Source: Ferrovibrio sp. (GTDB taxonomy: Bacteria; Pseudomonadota; Alphaproteobacteria; Ferrovibrionales; Ferrovibrionaceae). From it: a stretch of DNA of 64,000 nt. This document shows positions 35,246-43,187 of the stretch, piece after piece. The translations under genes were made by a program, and so were the position numbers. Below the pieces are notes generated by a model. It was not told where the DNA came from. It saw only the letters and a program-made list of their open reading frames with translations, and made no database searches. The DNA lies in NCBI GenBank assembly GCA_017991315.1, contig JAGOQS010000001.1, positions 744,001 to 808,000 of the forward strand. Reading direction: 5' to 3'. Numbering within the stretch: the stretch's first letter is position 1; every line of letters starts with the position of its first letter.

Positions 35246-35443
35246 GGGCTTTTTTCCACAGGCCCCATAGGTTGCGTGGCAGATCCGGCGCCGACCCCAG
35301 ATATGCACATCCTGCTTAGAGTTGCTTCTTCATGGGCTGCCGCTGGCAGGCGGCAATCACCTCCCTTATACCTTCGTTAAAGGCCTCATCGTGCAGAACA
35401 AAGGGCTGGATAAGCCGGTGCAGCGGTATCAGGGGGAAGTGCC

Positions 35444-37738
35444 ATGGGATTCGGGATCCGACAGAAGCTGAATATTGCTATTGCCGTGCTGGCGGCGATC
35501 ACTTTGCTCTCCAATGGTGTGGCGGCGCTGTTCTTCAGCCGGGTACAGAACACCTATGCCGGCATCACCGGCGAGAGCCTGCCCGATGTGGTGGCGGCGC
35601 TGAGCATGAAGACGCTGAGCGCGGAACTCACCTCCGCCGCGCCGGCGCTCGCGGCGGCGGCCGATGATGCCGAGCGGGTTCGCGTTCTCGGTGAACTCGA
35701 AGGCTTGCAGAAGCGTCTGGCGCAGACTCTGGAAGTGGTCAAGCTGAGTGGTGCCGAACCGGCGCAGCTCGAGGAAATCGGCAAGGCGGTGGAATTCCTC
35801 CAGGGCCGCATTGCCCAGATCAACCGCTCGGTGACGGCCCGGCTCGACTGGATCGCGCAGCGCCAGGAGAAATCGGCCAAACTCGCTGCCGATTTCGTTG
35901 ACTTCCAGGCACTGGTGAAACCGCTGACCGATAAGGCAATCGACGATATCGGGCGCGGTGCCGGCGGCAGCATGGCGCGCGCGGCGCGTGCGCTGATGGA
36001 AGCGGCTGCGGCGGTGAACCAGATGATTGGTGTGCTGAGTGTTGCCGCGCAGGCACCGAGCAATGACGATCTGACCAAGCTGCAGGGTGAATTCGCCACC
36101 CTGAACAACATCATCCTGCAGGATCTGGAATTGGCTGGCGAGAATATCGATGTTGCCGCCATCCGCACGGCTGCCGGCAATCTGCAGGCTTACGGCTCCT
36201 CCAGCGACAGCCTGTTCCAGCTTCGCCGCGGTGAATTGCGTACCTCCATGACCGCCGGCGTGGCACTGAAGCAGGCGCGCGATGGCGCGGCACAGCTTGC
36301 CGAGAAGATCGAGGTGGTGGTTGGTGCCGCGTCGCAGCGCGCCGACACGGCTGCCGCTTCGGCTGCCGGGCAGGGCCGAATGGTGCTGGTGGTGCTGGGT
36401 GTGCTGGCGCTGATCAGCTTGATCGCGGCGGTGGCGATCGGCGGTTTCTTTGTCGGGCCGCAGGTTTCGGCGCCAATCGGGCGTCTCACCGATGCGATGC
36501 GCCGGTTGGCCGACCGCGACTGGTCGGTGACACTGGCCGATACCACGCGGCGCGATGAAATCGGCGACATGGCGCGGGCCGTCGATGTGTTCAAGACCGC
36601 GGGCCAGGAGAATGAACGCCTGCAGCGCGAGGTGGAGGAAAGCCGCGTCGCCTTCGAGCGCGAGCGCCAGGCCCAGGAAGCGCTGCTGGAACAGGCCATC
36701 GGCCAGATCGTTGCGGCGGCGAATGACGGTGACTTGAGTCGCCGCATCGATGCTGACGCGCTGCAAGGCGTGATGCGCACGCTCGGCATCGGCGTCAACG
36801 GCCTGCTCGCCACCGTGGAGCGGGCGCTGGGCGATCTCGGCGGCATGCTGGGCGCGCTGGCCCAGGGTGATCTCACCCACCGCATCAACGGCGGCTATCG
36901 CGGCGTGTTCGAACGCCTGGCGCTGGATGCCAACACACTGGCCGAGCGGCTGGCCGAATTCGCCGGTCGGCTCGGGCAATCCGCCGGTCTGGTGCGCGAT
37001 GCCTCGGCCGAGATTTCCGCCGGCAGCCATGATCTGGCGCAGCGCACCGAAGCGCAGGCCGCCAGCCTGCAGCGCACGGCGGCGACCATGGAGGAAATCA
37101 CCGCCACCGTGCGGCACAATGCCGACAACGCCCGCCAGGCCAGCCAGTTCGCGGTGGCAGCACGAGACACGGCGGAAGGCGGCGGCCGCGTGGTTGGCGA
37201 GGTGGTGACGGCGATGGGCCGCATCGAGGGCTCGAGCCAGAAGATCGTTGATATCGTCGGCCTGATCGACGAGATCGCGTTCCAGACCAACCTGCTGGCG
37301 CTGAATGCTTCCGTGGAAGCCGCGCGGGCAGGCGAGGCGGGCAAGGGTTTCGCGGTCGTGGCGCAGGAAGTGCGCAACCTGGCGCAGCGCTCGGCGGAAG
37401 CCTCGCGCGAGATCAAGGCGCTGATTTCGGAATCCAATGGCCAGGTGCGCGAAGGCGCCAAGCTGGTGCGGCAGGCCGGCTCCAGCCTGGAGGCCATCGT
37501 CGATGCCGTGAAGCGTGTTGCCGGCATCATCGAGGAAATCGCCATCGGCAGCCAGGAACAGGCCTCGGGCCTCGACGATGTGAACCAGTCGGTCGCCGAG
37601 ATGGATGAGATGACCCAGCGCAACGGCGCCCTGGTGGAGCAGACCACCGCCTCGGCGCAGTCGATGGCCGATCAGGCGAAGGGGCTGGCCGACCTGGTGG
37701 CCTTCTTCAAGACGGGGGCTGTCCATACTGCCGCCTGA
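35444..37738 (+). CDS. methyl-accepting chemotaxis protein
   Basis: The 764-residue receptor has a first membrane helix (about 10-31), a large helical periplasmic domain (about 32-305), a second helix (309-336), a HAMP domain (about 337-390), a second HAMP-like segment near 455-505 (ALAQGDLTHRINGGY), and a cytoplasmic signalling domain with the hairpin tip EIAFQTNLLALNASVEAARAGEAG. It ends in FFKTGAVHTAA, without a tethering pentapeptide for CheR. The ligand is unknown. There are no other che genes in the window. It diverges from lexA across a long spacer, with a clear AGGGGGAAG ribosome site. Confidence 0.92.
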   Translation: MGFGIRQKLNIAIAVLAAITLLSNGVAALFFSRVQNTYAGITGESLPDVVAALSMKTLSAELTSAAPALAAAADDAERVRVLGELEGLQKRLAQTLEVVKLSGAEPAQLEEIGKAVEFLQGRIAQINRSVTARLDWIAQRQEKSAKLAADFVDFQALVKPLTDKAIDDIGRGAGGSMARAARALMEAAAAVNQMIGVLSVAAQAPSNDDLTKLQGEFATLNNIILQDLELAGENIDVAAIRTAAGNLQAYGSSSDSLFQLRRGELRTSMTAGVALKQARDGAAQLAEKIEVVVGAASQRADTAAASAAGQGRMVLVVLGVLALISLIAAVAIGGFFVGPQVSAPIGRLTDAMRRLADRDWSVTLADTTRRDEIGDMARAVDVFKTAGQENERLQREVEESRVAFERERQAQEALLEQAIGQIVAAANDGDLSRRIDADALQGVMRTLGIGVNGLLATVERALGDLGGMLGALAQGDLTHRINGGYRGVFERLALDANTLAERLAEFAGRLGQSAGLVRDASAEISAGSHDLAQRTEAQAASLQRTAATMEEITATVRHNADNARQASQFAVAARDTAEGGGRVVGEVVTAMGRIEGSSQKIVDIVGLIDEIAFQTNLLALNASVEAARAGEAGKGFAVVAQEVRNLAQRSAEASREIKALISESNGQVREGAKLVRQAGSSLEAIVDAVKRVAGIIEEIAIGSQEQASGLDDVNQSVAEMDEMTQRNGALVEQTTASAQSMADQAKGLADLVAFFKTGAVHTAA

Positions 37739-37871
37739 GGGCAGTTTGCAGGACTTTGTTAACGTCTTGCTCAGCTTTAGAGAGCATTCTGCGAACAAAG
37801 CGGCGAATCGGGCCGCCGAATCGGAGATGCAGTATGCGGCTGGGCATGAGCGACAAAGTCTGGGGGCGGCA

Positions 37872-39290
37872 ATGAGCGACGGTTTGCGGCTGCGCCGCCA
37901 GGATCAGCCACGCGGCGGCTCGCCGGCTCATGCAGCCAATGCCTATGGCGCCACCATGGCACGGGCAGCACCCGGTGCGAAGATCGAAGCGGCTGCCCCG
38001 GCTGCGACACCGAAGCGCAAAACATTCGCCGTCCTGGCACATTGGTCATTATGGGGCGGGGCCTTCCTGGTGCTGGGCGGCGGCGTGGTGCTCGGCACCA
38101 TGCTGGGCGGCCCTGCGACCTCACTGCAGAATCAGGCGCCGCGCACGGTCAGCGTGGTGCCGCAGGCGATTGCCAAGCCACAGGCTGCCCTAACGGAAAG
38201 CCGAACCGCTGAACTGCATCTACCCGCGGGCTGGAACCCGCGCGGCTTGTCTTCCGAGACGGAAGAACGTCCGGCCCTGGCGCCCCCGCCGCCACCCGCC
38301 ATGCCCGCACCAGCGGCCGCTGCCGCAGAGCCGGTGATGCCGGCACCGCAGCCCGCGCCAGTTCAGGCCGAATTGCCCAAGCCGGCCGAGCCGGTCCCCG
38401 CAATGCCGCAGCAGGTTGCTGCCCTACCGCCAGTACCGGCGGCTGCCCCGTCTGCCACACCCGCCGCCAAGCAGGCCAAGCCGGCAGCCCTGCCGGTGCC
38501 GCCGCAGAGTTTCGTGCCGCCATCAGCACATACCGCGCCGCTGCCCGGCACTGAGCGCTGGCGCCAGCTTGCCGTGCCGGCGCCGCTGGATGCCAAGCCG
38601 CCCTATATCGCCATCGTCATCGACGATATGGGTCTCGACCGGCGCAACTCGGCGCGTGCGGTGAATATCCCCGGGCCGCTGACGTTGTCCTACATGAGCT
38701 ATGCCAACGAGCTTTCGGAGCAGAGCGCCTCGGCGCGCGCCAAGGGCCATGAGGTGATGCTCCATCTGCCGATGGAGCCGCTGGATGCCAAGCGCAACGA
38801 CCCGGGGCCGAATGCGCTCTATGTCGGCATGGAAGAGGGTGAGCTGCGCCGCCGGGTGAACTGGGCGCTGGACCGCTTCGACGATTATGCCGGCGTCAAC
38901 AACCACATGGGCAGCCGCTTCACCGCCGATCCGCGCGGCATGGCGATTGTGCTGGATGAATTGCAGCGCCGGGGCCGTTTCTGGCTCGACAGCCACACCG
39001 GCCCGAATTCCGCCGGCCTGCCGTTGGCGCATAAGCGCGGTCTTGCTGCCACCGGGCGCGACCTGTTCCTTGACGACGAACGCCAGTCCGGCGGCGTCGC
39101 GGCCCAGCTCGCCGCGCTGGAGCGCATTGCGCGCAGCAATGGCGATGCCATCGGCATCGGCCATCCGCATACCGCGACGCTGGAGGCGCTGGAACGCTGG
39201 GTAAAAGATGCCAAGGCGCGCGGTTTCAGCCTGGTGCCGGTGACCACCGTGCTGCGCAACCGCAACCCGGAACGCATCGCCTCGAACTGA
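37872..39290 (+). CDS. divergent polysaccharide deacetylase family protein (YibQ-like)
   Basis: A 472-residue protein with one membrane helix (about residues 55-78), a Pro/Ala-rich periplasmic spacer (about 85-230) and a C-terminal deacetylase-like NodB fold domain of the DUF610/YibQ type (about 235-465). Segments such as YIAIVIDDMGLDRRNS, EVMLHLPMEP, AGVNNHMGSRFTADP and AIGIGHPHTATLEAL are typical. Members have metal-site residues (Asp-Asp, His, His) but no proven substrate; cell-envelope polysaccharide or peptidoglycan processing is suggested. ATG 37872 is chosen over TTG 37746, which would extend through the stretch after the receptor gene. Confidence 0.85.
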   Translation: MSDGLRLRRQDQPRGGSPAHAANAYGATMARAAPGAKIEAAAPAATPKRKTFAVLAHWSLWGGAFLVLGGGVVLGTMLGGPATSLQNQAPRTVSVVPQAIAKPQAALTESRTAELHLPAGWNPRGLSSETEERPALAPPPPPAMPAPAAAAAEPVMPAPQPAPVQAELPKPAEPVPAMPQQVAALPPVPAAAPSATPAAKQAKPAALPVPPQSFVPPSAHTAPLPGTERWRQLAVPAPLDAKPPYIAIVIDDMGLDRRNSARAVNIPGPLTLSYMSYANELSEQSASARAKGHEVMLHLPMEPLDAKRNDPGPNALYVGMEEGELRRRVNWALDRFDDYAGVNNHMGSRFTADPRGMAIVLDELQRRGRFWLDSHTGPNSAGLPLAHKRGLAATGRDLFLDDERQSGGVAAQLAALERIARSNGDAIGIGHPHTATLEALERWVKDAKARGFSLVPVTTVLRNRNPERIASN

Positions 39291-39293
39291 AGT

Positions 39294-39845
39294 TTATTTC
39301 GGCGCGGGTTCGCCGTCGCTGTAGGCATCAAGTTCGAACGTGGCGATATCGGCGATGGTGATCTCGCTTTCCGACACGGCGGTGGGATTGCCGCGTGCGA
39401 AACGCTGGTCGATCTTGATGCAGCCGAGCAGGTGGTCGATCTTCTCGCCGTCATTGGACAGCGGCAGCAGGATGCGGGCATACCGGATATAGGGCCGACC
39501 GGCGAGGTGCAGCGTGTTGCGGCGGAAATGCACCTTGCGCTGGAAGGCGCAGATGCAGAAGCTTTCATCGAAGAATTCGCGCAGCGGGCTGATCACGGCT
39601 TCATCCAGCCAGCGGCCATGCAGCTTGGTCAGCACCAGGCTTTCCACGTCGCTGCCGGCCAGGCGATAGCGGAACCGCTCCTGCTCGTGGTCAACCTCGA
39701 TAATGAAAATGCTCGGCAGCAAATGGCGCAGATCAACGGGATCGATACGGTCCCGCGGCGGCGGAAAGCGGCCCGCCTTGCGCTTCAGCCAGTAGAGGTA
39801 GAGCCAGCGCAGATCAGATTCGTCGATATGTTCGGCAAAGCGCAT
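39294..39845 (-). CDS. PAS-domain protein (PAS_5 type)
   Basis: The 183-residue protein is a single-domain PAS_5 sensor. Early sequence LRWLYLYWLKRKAGRFPPPRDRIDP and HLLPSIFIIEVDHEQERFRYRLAGSDV is typical of this alphaproteobacterial group, which has no output domain and is thought to act as a partner or small signal sensor. It ends at 39294, four bases after the convergent deacetylase gene. Palindromic DNA upstream (39868-39886, 39914-39930) may be its operator. The first ATG lacks a good ribosome site, so the start is somewhat uncertain. Confidence 0.8.
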   Translation of the reverse strand: MRFAEHIDESDLRWLYLYWLKRKAGRFPPPRDRIDPVDLRHLLPSIFIIEVDHEQERFRYRLAGSDVESLVLTKLHGRWLDEAVISPLREFFDESFCICAFQRKVHFRRNTLHLAGRPYIRYARILLPLSNDGEKIDHLLGCIKIDQRFARGNPTAVSESEITIADIATFELDAYSDGEPAPK

Positions 39846-39867
39846 GGAGGTGTCCGAGGAATTCTTC

Positions 39868-39930
39868 CTAGATACTTATTATCTAGTGTAATCCGCCAAT
39901 AAAGCCAGCATAAATTCCCGCGGCGGGAAT
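39868..39930. promoter_or_regulatory. two palindromes upstream of the PAS-domain gene
   Basis: CTAGATA-CTTAT-TATCTAG (39868-39886) has perfect 7-base arms, and ATTCCCGC-G-GCGGGAAT (39914-39930) has perfect 8-base arms. The first lies about 25 bases upstream of the gene start and could be an operator; the second could be an operator or a short hairpin. Confidence 0.4.
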
Positions 39931-39972
39931 ATTGCGTAGCAGCAAAGCCCGTAGCGCTGGTGCGGCTCCAGT

Positions 39973-40875
39973 TCAGGCCTTGTGGCACAGCCGATAGGCG
40001 GTACCAGGCACCAATTTGCCGGCTTCCACCCGCAGGGGTTCGTCCACTCGGTCGGCCACCATCAAGCCAGCCTGAGCCGCAACAACTGGAATATGCTTTT
40101 CGTCGTGCTGATAGCGTCCGCTTGCCGCCAGGCGGTAGCCCAGCGCGGTCGGTGTCAGGTCACGCTCGATGGTGATGAAAATCTGCCCGCCAGGTCTGAG
40201 CGCGGCAGCCATCAAGGTAAAAATTTCGGTCACGTCTCCGACGTAGTTCAGCATCTCGGCGGCCAGGATGCCATCATATTGCTGATCCGCCTGCTGTAGA
40301 AAAACATGGGCATCGGCGCAGAACAGGCGGGTATAGTTACCGTTGCGCGCTGCCTGATCGAGCATGCGTTGGGCGATGTCGACGCCATCCATGGTGGCGG
40401 CATAGGGCTTGAATGGCCGGCCGGAAAATCCGGTGCCGCAGCCGAGGTCAAGTATCGCCAGTTTATTTTCCGGCTGCCAGACGCGGGTGATGAGCTGGCG
40501 CAGCATCTCTGGGCCGCGATAGCCGAGTGTGGCCATATCGTTATCGAAATCGGCAGCGTTGGTGTTATAGAGCCAGGCGATATAGGCACTCGGCATGCGG
40601 GCTGGGTTGGCGCCAGCGGCGGCATCTGCCAGATGGCGGATCACACCGGAATGAGGGGCTAACGCTCGGGCTTTCTCGAAACATTCGCGGGCTTCGCCAT
40701 GCTGGCCAGCATGGGCAAGACAAAGCGCGAGTCCCAGCCAGGAGATTGGACGGTCGGCCAACATCAGACCGGCGCGAAAATAGCGCGTGGCCTCTTCGTA
40801 GCGTCTGGCGTCTCGGGCGGCAATGCCACGCTGCTCCCAGAGCAGGGCGGCATCCTCGATTGTTTCAGAAGACAT
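39973..40875 (-). CDS. class I SAM methyltransferase with N-terminal TPR repeats
   Basis: The 300-residue protein begins with two tetratricopeptide repeats (about 3-75: ALLWEQRGIAARDARRYEEATRYFRAGL, WLGLALCLAHAGQHGEARECFEKA) and continues with a class I methyltransferase domain (SAM loop LAILDLGCGTGFSG, then DGVDIAQRMLDQA, and EMLNYVGDVTEIF). Similar TPR-methyltransferases act on small molecules or proteins; the substrate cannot be assigned. I chose ATG 40875, since the extra 10 residues to 40905 are not conserved-looking. It is the last gene of a ppiD-trpE-tag-like minus-strand series. Confidence 0.8.
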   Translation of the reverse strand: MSSETIEDAALLWEQRGIAARDARRYEEATRYFRAGLMLADRPISWLGLALCLAHAGQHGEARECFEKARALAPHSGVIRHLADAAAGANPARMPSAYIAWLYNTNAADFDNDMATLGYRGPEMLRQLITRVWQPENKLAILDLGCGTGFSGRPFKPYAATMDGVDIAQRMLDQAARNGNYTRLFCADAHVFLQQADQQYDGILAAEMLNYVGDVTEIFTLMAAALRPGGQIFITIERDLTPTALGYRLAASGRYQHDEKHIPVVAAQAGLMVADRVDEPLRVEAGKLVPGTAYRLCHKA

Positions 40876-40912
40876 CGAACAGGATAGGCAGATATCTGCA
40901 ACCAAACCAGTC

Positions 40913-41632
40913 TTATTCGTCGCCGCGCATCTTCTTCAGGGTTGCTTCGTCATAATTCTGGCCCACCGACATGGCGCAGACGCGCGAGACATGCATGTAG
41001 GGCAGGCCGGACTCTTTCGCCCAGGCGTTGAACTGATCCTGAATTTTACGCAGGTCTTTCTTCGATGCAGCGGTCTGACTCAATTCAACACCGGCATCGC
41101 GCAGGCAGGTGATCACATCGTTAGAAGTGACAAAGCCGTCCTTGCCGAGAAAGCGCAGCAGATACTGGCCGGTGTTGCCGCCGAGTCTGCTGCCGCGCTT
41201 GGCCAGCAATTCCATCAGGCCGACCTGATCTGTCACCGGCCAGGATTGGAGGAATTTGCCGAAGCTGCCATGTTCGGCAGCGATATCGAGCACGAATTGC
41301 GCATTGGCGCGCACGGTCATGATCTTCTGGCCATTGCGCACGATGCGGGTGTCGGAGGCCAGCTTCTCCCAGAATTCATCGGGCTTGTGCAGCAGCTTCT
41401 TCGGCTGGAAGTTTAAGAAAGCCGCCTCGAAGCCATCCCACTTAGCGTCAATCACCTGCCACACGAAGCCGGCGGAGAATACGCACTTGGTCATCTCGGC
41501 CAGCACGCGGTCATCGTTAAGCTTGGCCAGCGCCTTCTGGTCAGGCACTTTGGGCAGCAGCGCCTGCAATGCCTTGTCGCCGCCCTTGCGCTTGGCGGCA
41601 CGCGCCCAGATGAACTTGAACGCGGTTGCCAT
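40913..41632 (-). CDS. DNA-3-methyladenine glycosylase I (Tag)-like protein
   Basis: A 239-residue protein of the Tag family, which removes 3-methyladenine from DNA by base excision. It has a family-like FSAGFVWQVIDAKWDGFEAAFLNFQP stretch, with the pattern FxxAGxxWxxIxxKWxxFxxAF. It is longer than E. coli Tag (187 residues) and I cannot see a clear set of zinc-binding cysteines at the C-terminus, so it is a divergent subfamily. It lies 19 bases after trpE on the same strand. Function is inferred from family membership only. Confidence 0.72.
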   Translation of the reverse strand: MATAFKFIWARAAKRKGGDKALQALLPKVPDQKALAKLNDDRVLAEMTKCVFSAGFVWQVIDAKWDGFEAAFLNFQPKKLLHKPDEFWEKLASDTRIVRNGQKIMTVRANAQFVLDIAAEHGSFGKFLQSWPVTDQVGLMELLAKRGSRLGGNTGQYLLRFLGKDGFVTSNDVITCLRDAGVELSQTAASKKDLRKIQDQFNAWAKESGLPYMHVSRVCAMSVGQNYDEATLKKMRGDE

Positions 41633-41651
41633 GCTGCCTCCAGGTCCTGCG

Positions 41652-43172
41652 CTATTGTCCCCGGCCGCCGCCTTGAGCGAAGCGTTCGGCTTCCTCGGCC
41701 GCGCGCATCAGCGCCTTGGCCTTGTTCACGCATTCGACATGTTCCGACATCGGGTCGCTATCGGCGACGATGCCGGCGCCGGCCTGCACATACATGGTGC
41801 CGTCCTTGACCAGGGCGGTGCGCAAGGTGATGCAGGTATCCATCGAACCATTGGCGGAGAAGTAGCCGACGCCACCGGCATAGAAGCTACGCCGCGTGCT
41901 CTCCAGTTCGTCGATGATCTCCATGGCGCGCACCTTCGGCGCACCGGAAACCGTGCCGGCCGGGAAGCCGGCGAACAGCGCATCCAGTGCGTCCAGTTCG
42001 GGGCGGATCTTGCCCTCGACATTGGACACGATGTGCATCACATGGCTGTAGCGCTCGATGGTGTTGCGCAAGGTGACGCGCACGCTGCCGATCTGCGACA
42101 CGCGGCCGACATCGTTGCGGCCCAGGTCGAGCAGCATCAGATGTTCGGCCAGTTCCTTCGGATCGGCCAGCAGGTCGGCGGCGAGTGCCGCGTCTTCCTC
42201 ACTGGTGGCGCCGCGCTTGCGCGTGCCGGCGATGGGGCGGACGGTGACGGTGTTGTCGCGCAGCCGAACCAGAATCTCGGGGCTGGAGCCGACCAGGCAG
42301 GGGCCGCCGAGATTGACATAGAACATGAACGGCGATGGGTTGGTGCGGCGCAGCGCGCGGTAGAGCGCGAACGGCGGCAGCCGGAAGGGCAGTGAGAAAC
42401 GCTGCGACAGTACCACCTGGAAAATATCGCCGGCGGCGATGTATTCCTTCGCCTTCGCCACCATCGCCATGTATTCCTCGGGCGACATGTTCGATTGCGG
42501 CTCGGGCAGGGCTTCGAGATCGGCGATCTGCTCGCGCACCGCGCCAAGCGGACGGTCGAGGTCGTTCACCGCATCGGCAAGGCGTTCGGAGGCGAGATTG
42601 TAAGCGGCGCGCGCATCCATGCCGGCCTGCGGGCGCACCGGCGTCACCAGGGTGATGACGTCGAGCACGGAATCGAACACCGCCATCAGCGTCGGCCGCA
42701 TCAGCAGGCCATCGGGCAGGCCCAACGTATCGGGATTGGCATCTGGCACGCGTGGCTCGATCAGCCGGATCATGTCGTAGCCAATATAACCGGTAATGCC
42801 GGCTGCCATCGGCGGCAGGTTCGGCGGCAGGTCGATGTGGTTCTCGGCCAGCAGGCGGCGCAGCGCGGGCAATGCCGGTTCGGGGCAGGGCTCGAAGCGG
42901 TCGGGATCGAAGCGGGCGCGGCGATTGATCTCGGCCTTGCCGCCGCGGCAGCGCCACAGCAGGTCCGGCTTCAGGCCGATGATGGAATAGCGGCCGCGCG
43001 TCGAGCCGCCTTCCACTGATTCCAGCAGCGAGGCGAAGGGCCGGCCATTGCCGAGCTTGAGGAAGGCCGAGACCGGCGTTTCCAGGTCCGCCACCAGGGT
43101 GGTGGACAGCACCTGGGCTTCGCCGGCCATGTAGCGCTGCGCGAACGCGGTGTAATCAGGCGTGAGCTTCAT
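41652..43172 (-). CDS. trpE: anthranilate synthase component I
   Basis: The 506-residue TrpE makes anthranilate from chorismate with ammonia supplied by TrpG. It has the N-terminal tryptophan-binding domain (with LLESVEGGSTRGRYSIIGL near residues 45-65) and the chorismate-binding domain (PSPFMFYVNLGG, SSPEILVRLRDNTVTVRPIAGTRKRG, DNVEGKI-like VEGKIRPELDALDA, FPAGTVSGAPKVRAMEII). No trpG, trpD or trpC is next to it in this window. It follows ppiD by 15 bases on the minus strand, an order found in several alphaproteobacteria. No leader peptide is seen at its start, so attenuation is not evident. Confidence 0.94.
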   Translation of the reverse strand: MKLTPDYTAFAQRYMAGEAQVLSTTLVADLETPVSAFLKLGNGRPFASLLESVEGGSTRGRYSIIGLKPDLLWRCRGGKAEINRRARFDPDRFEPCPEPALPALRRLLAENHIDLPPNLPPMAAGITGYIGYDMIRLIEPRVPDANPDTLGLPDGLLMRPTLMAVFDSVLDVITLVTPVRPQAGMDARAAYNLASERLADAVNDLDRPLGAVREQIADLEALPEPQSNMSPEEYMAMVAKAKEYIAAGDIFQVVLSQRFSLPFRLPPFALYRALRRTNPSPFMFYVNLGGPCLVGSSPEILVRLRDNTVTVRPIAGTRKRGATSEEDAALAADLLADPKELAEHLMLLDLGRNDVGRVSQIGSVRVTLRNTIERYSHVMHIVSNVEGKIRPELDALDALFAGFPAGTVSGAPKVRAMEIIDELESTRRSFYAGGVGYFSANGSMDTCITLRTALVKDGTMYVQAGAGIVADSDPMSEHVECVNKAKALMRAAEEAERFAQGGGRGQ

Positions 43173-43187
43173 GCGCCGGGCCGCCGC

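Larger units (their letters stand above)
35112..35443. other. 332-base regulatory spacer between lexA and the chemotaxis receptor gene
   Basis: This is the longest stretch without a gene. It holds the lexA promoter, two LexA boxes and a leader of about 100 bases before lexA. The part nearest the receptor gene (35250-35430) contains a T-run (TTTTTT near 35250) and the strong ribosome site AGGGGGAAG just before 35444. I found no open frame with a recognisable product or an RNA gene. Confidence 0.6.

Noticed and set aside
35429-37798. Long open frame (789 codons) on the strand opposite to the chemotaxis receptor
   Set aside because: It mirrors the third-position GC pattern of the true gene, has histidine/arginine-rich low-complexity content and no recognisable domain. 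The receptor on the plus strand has clear HAMP and signalling motifs.
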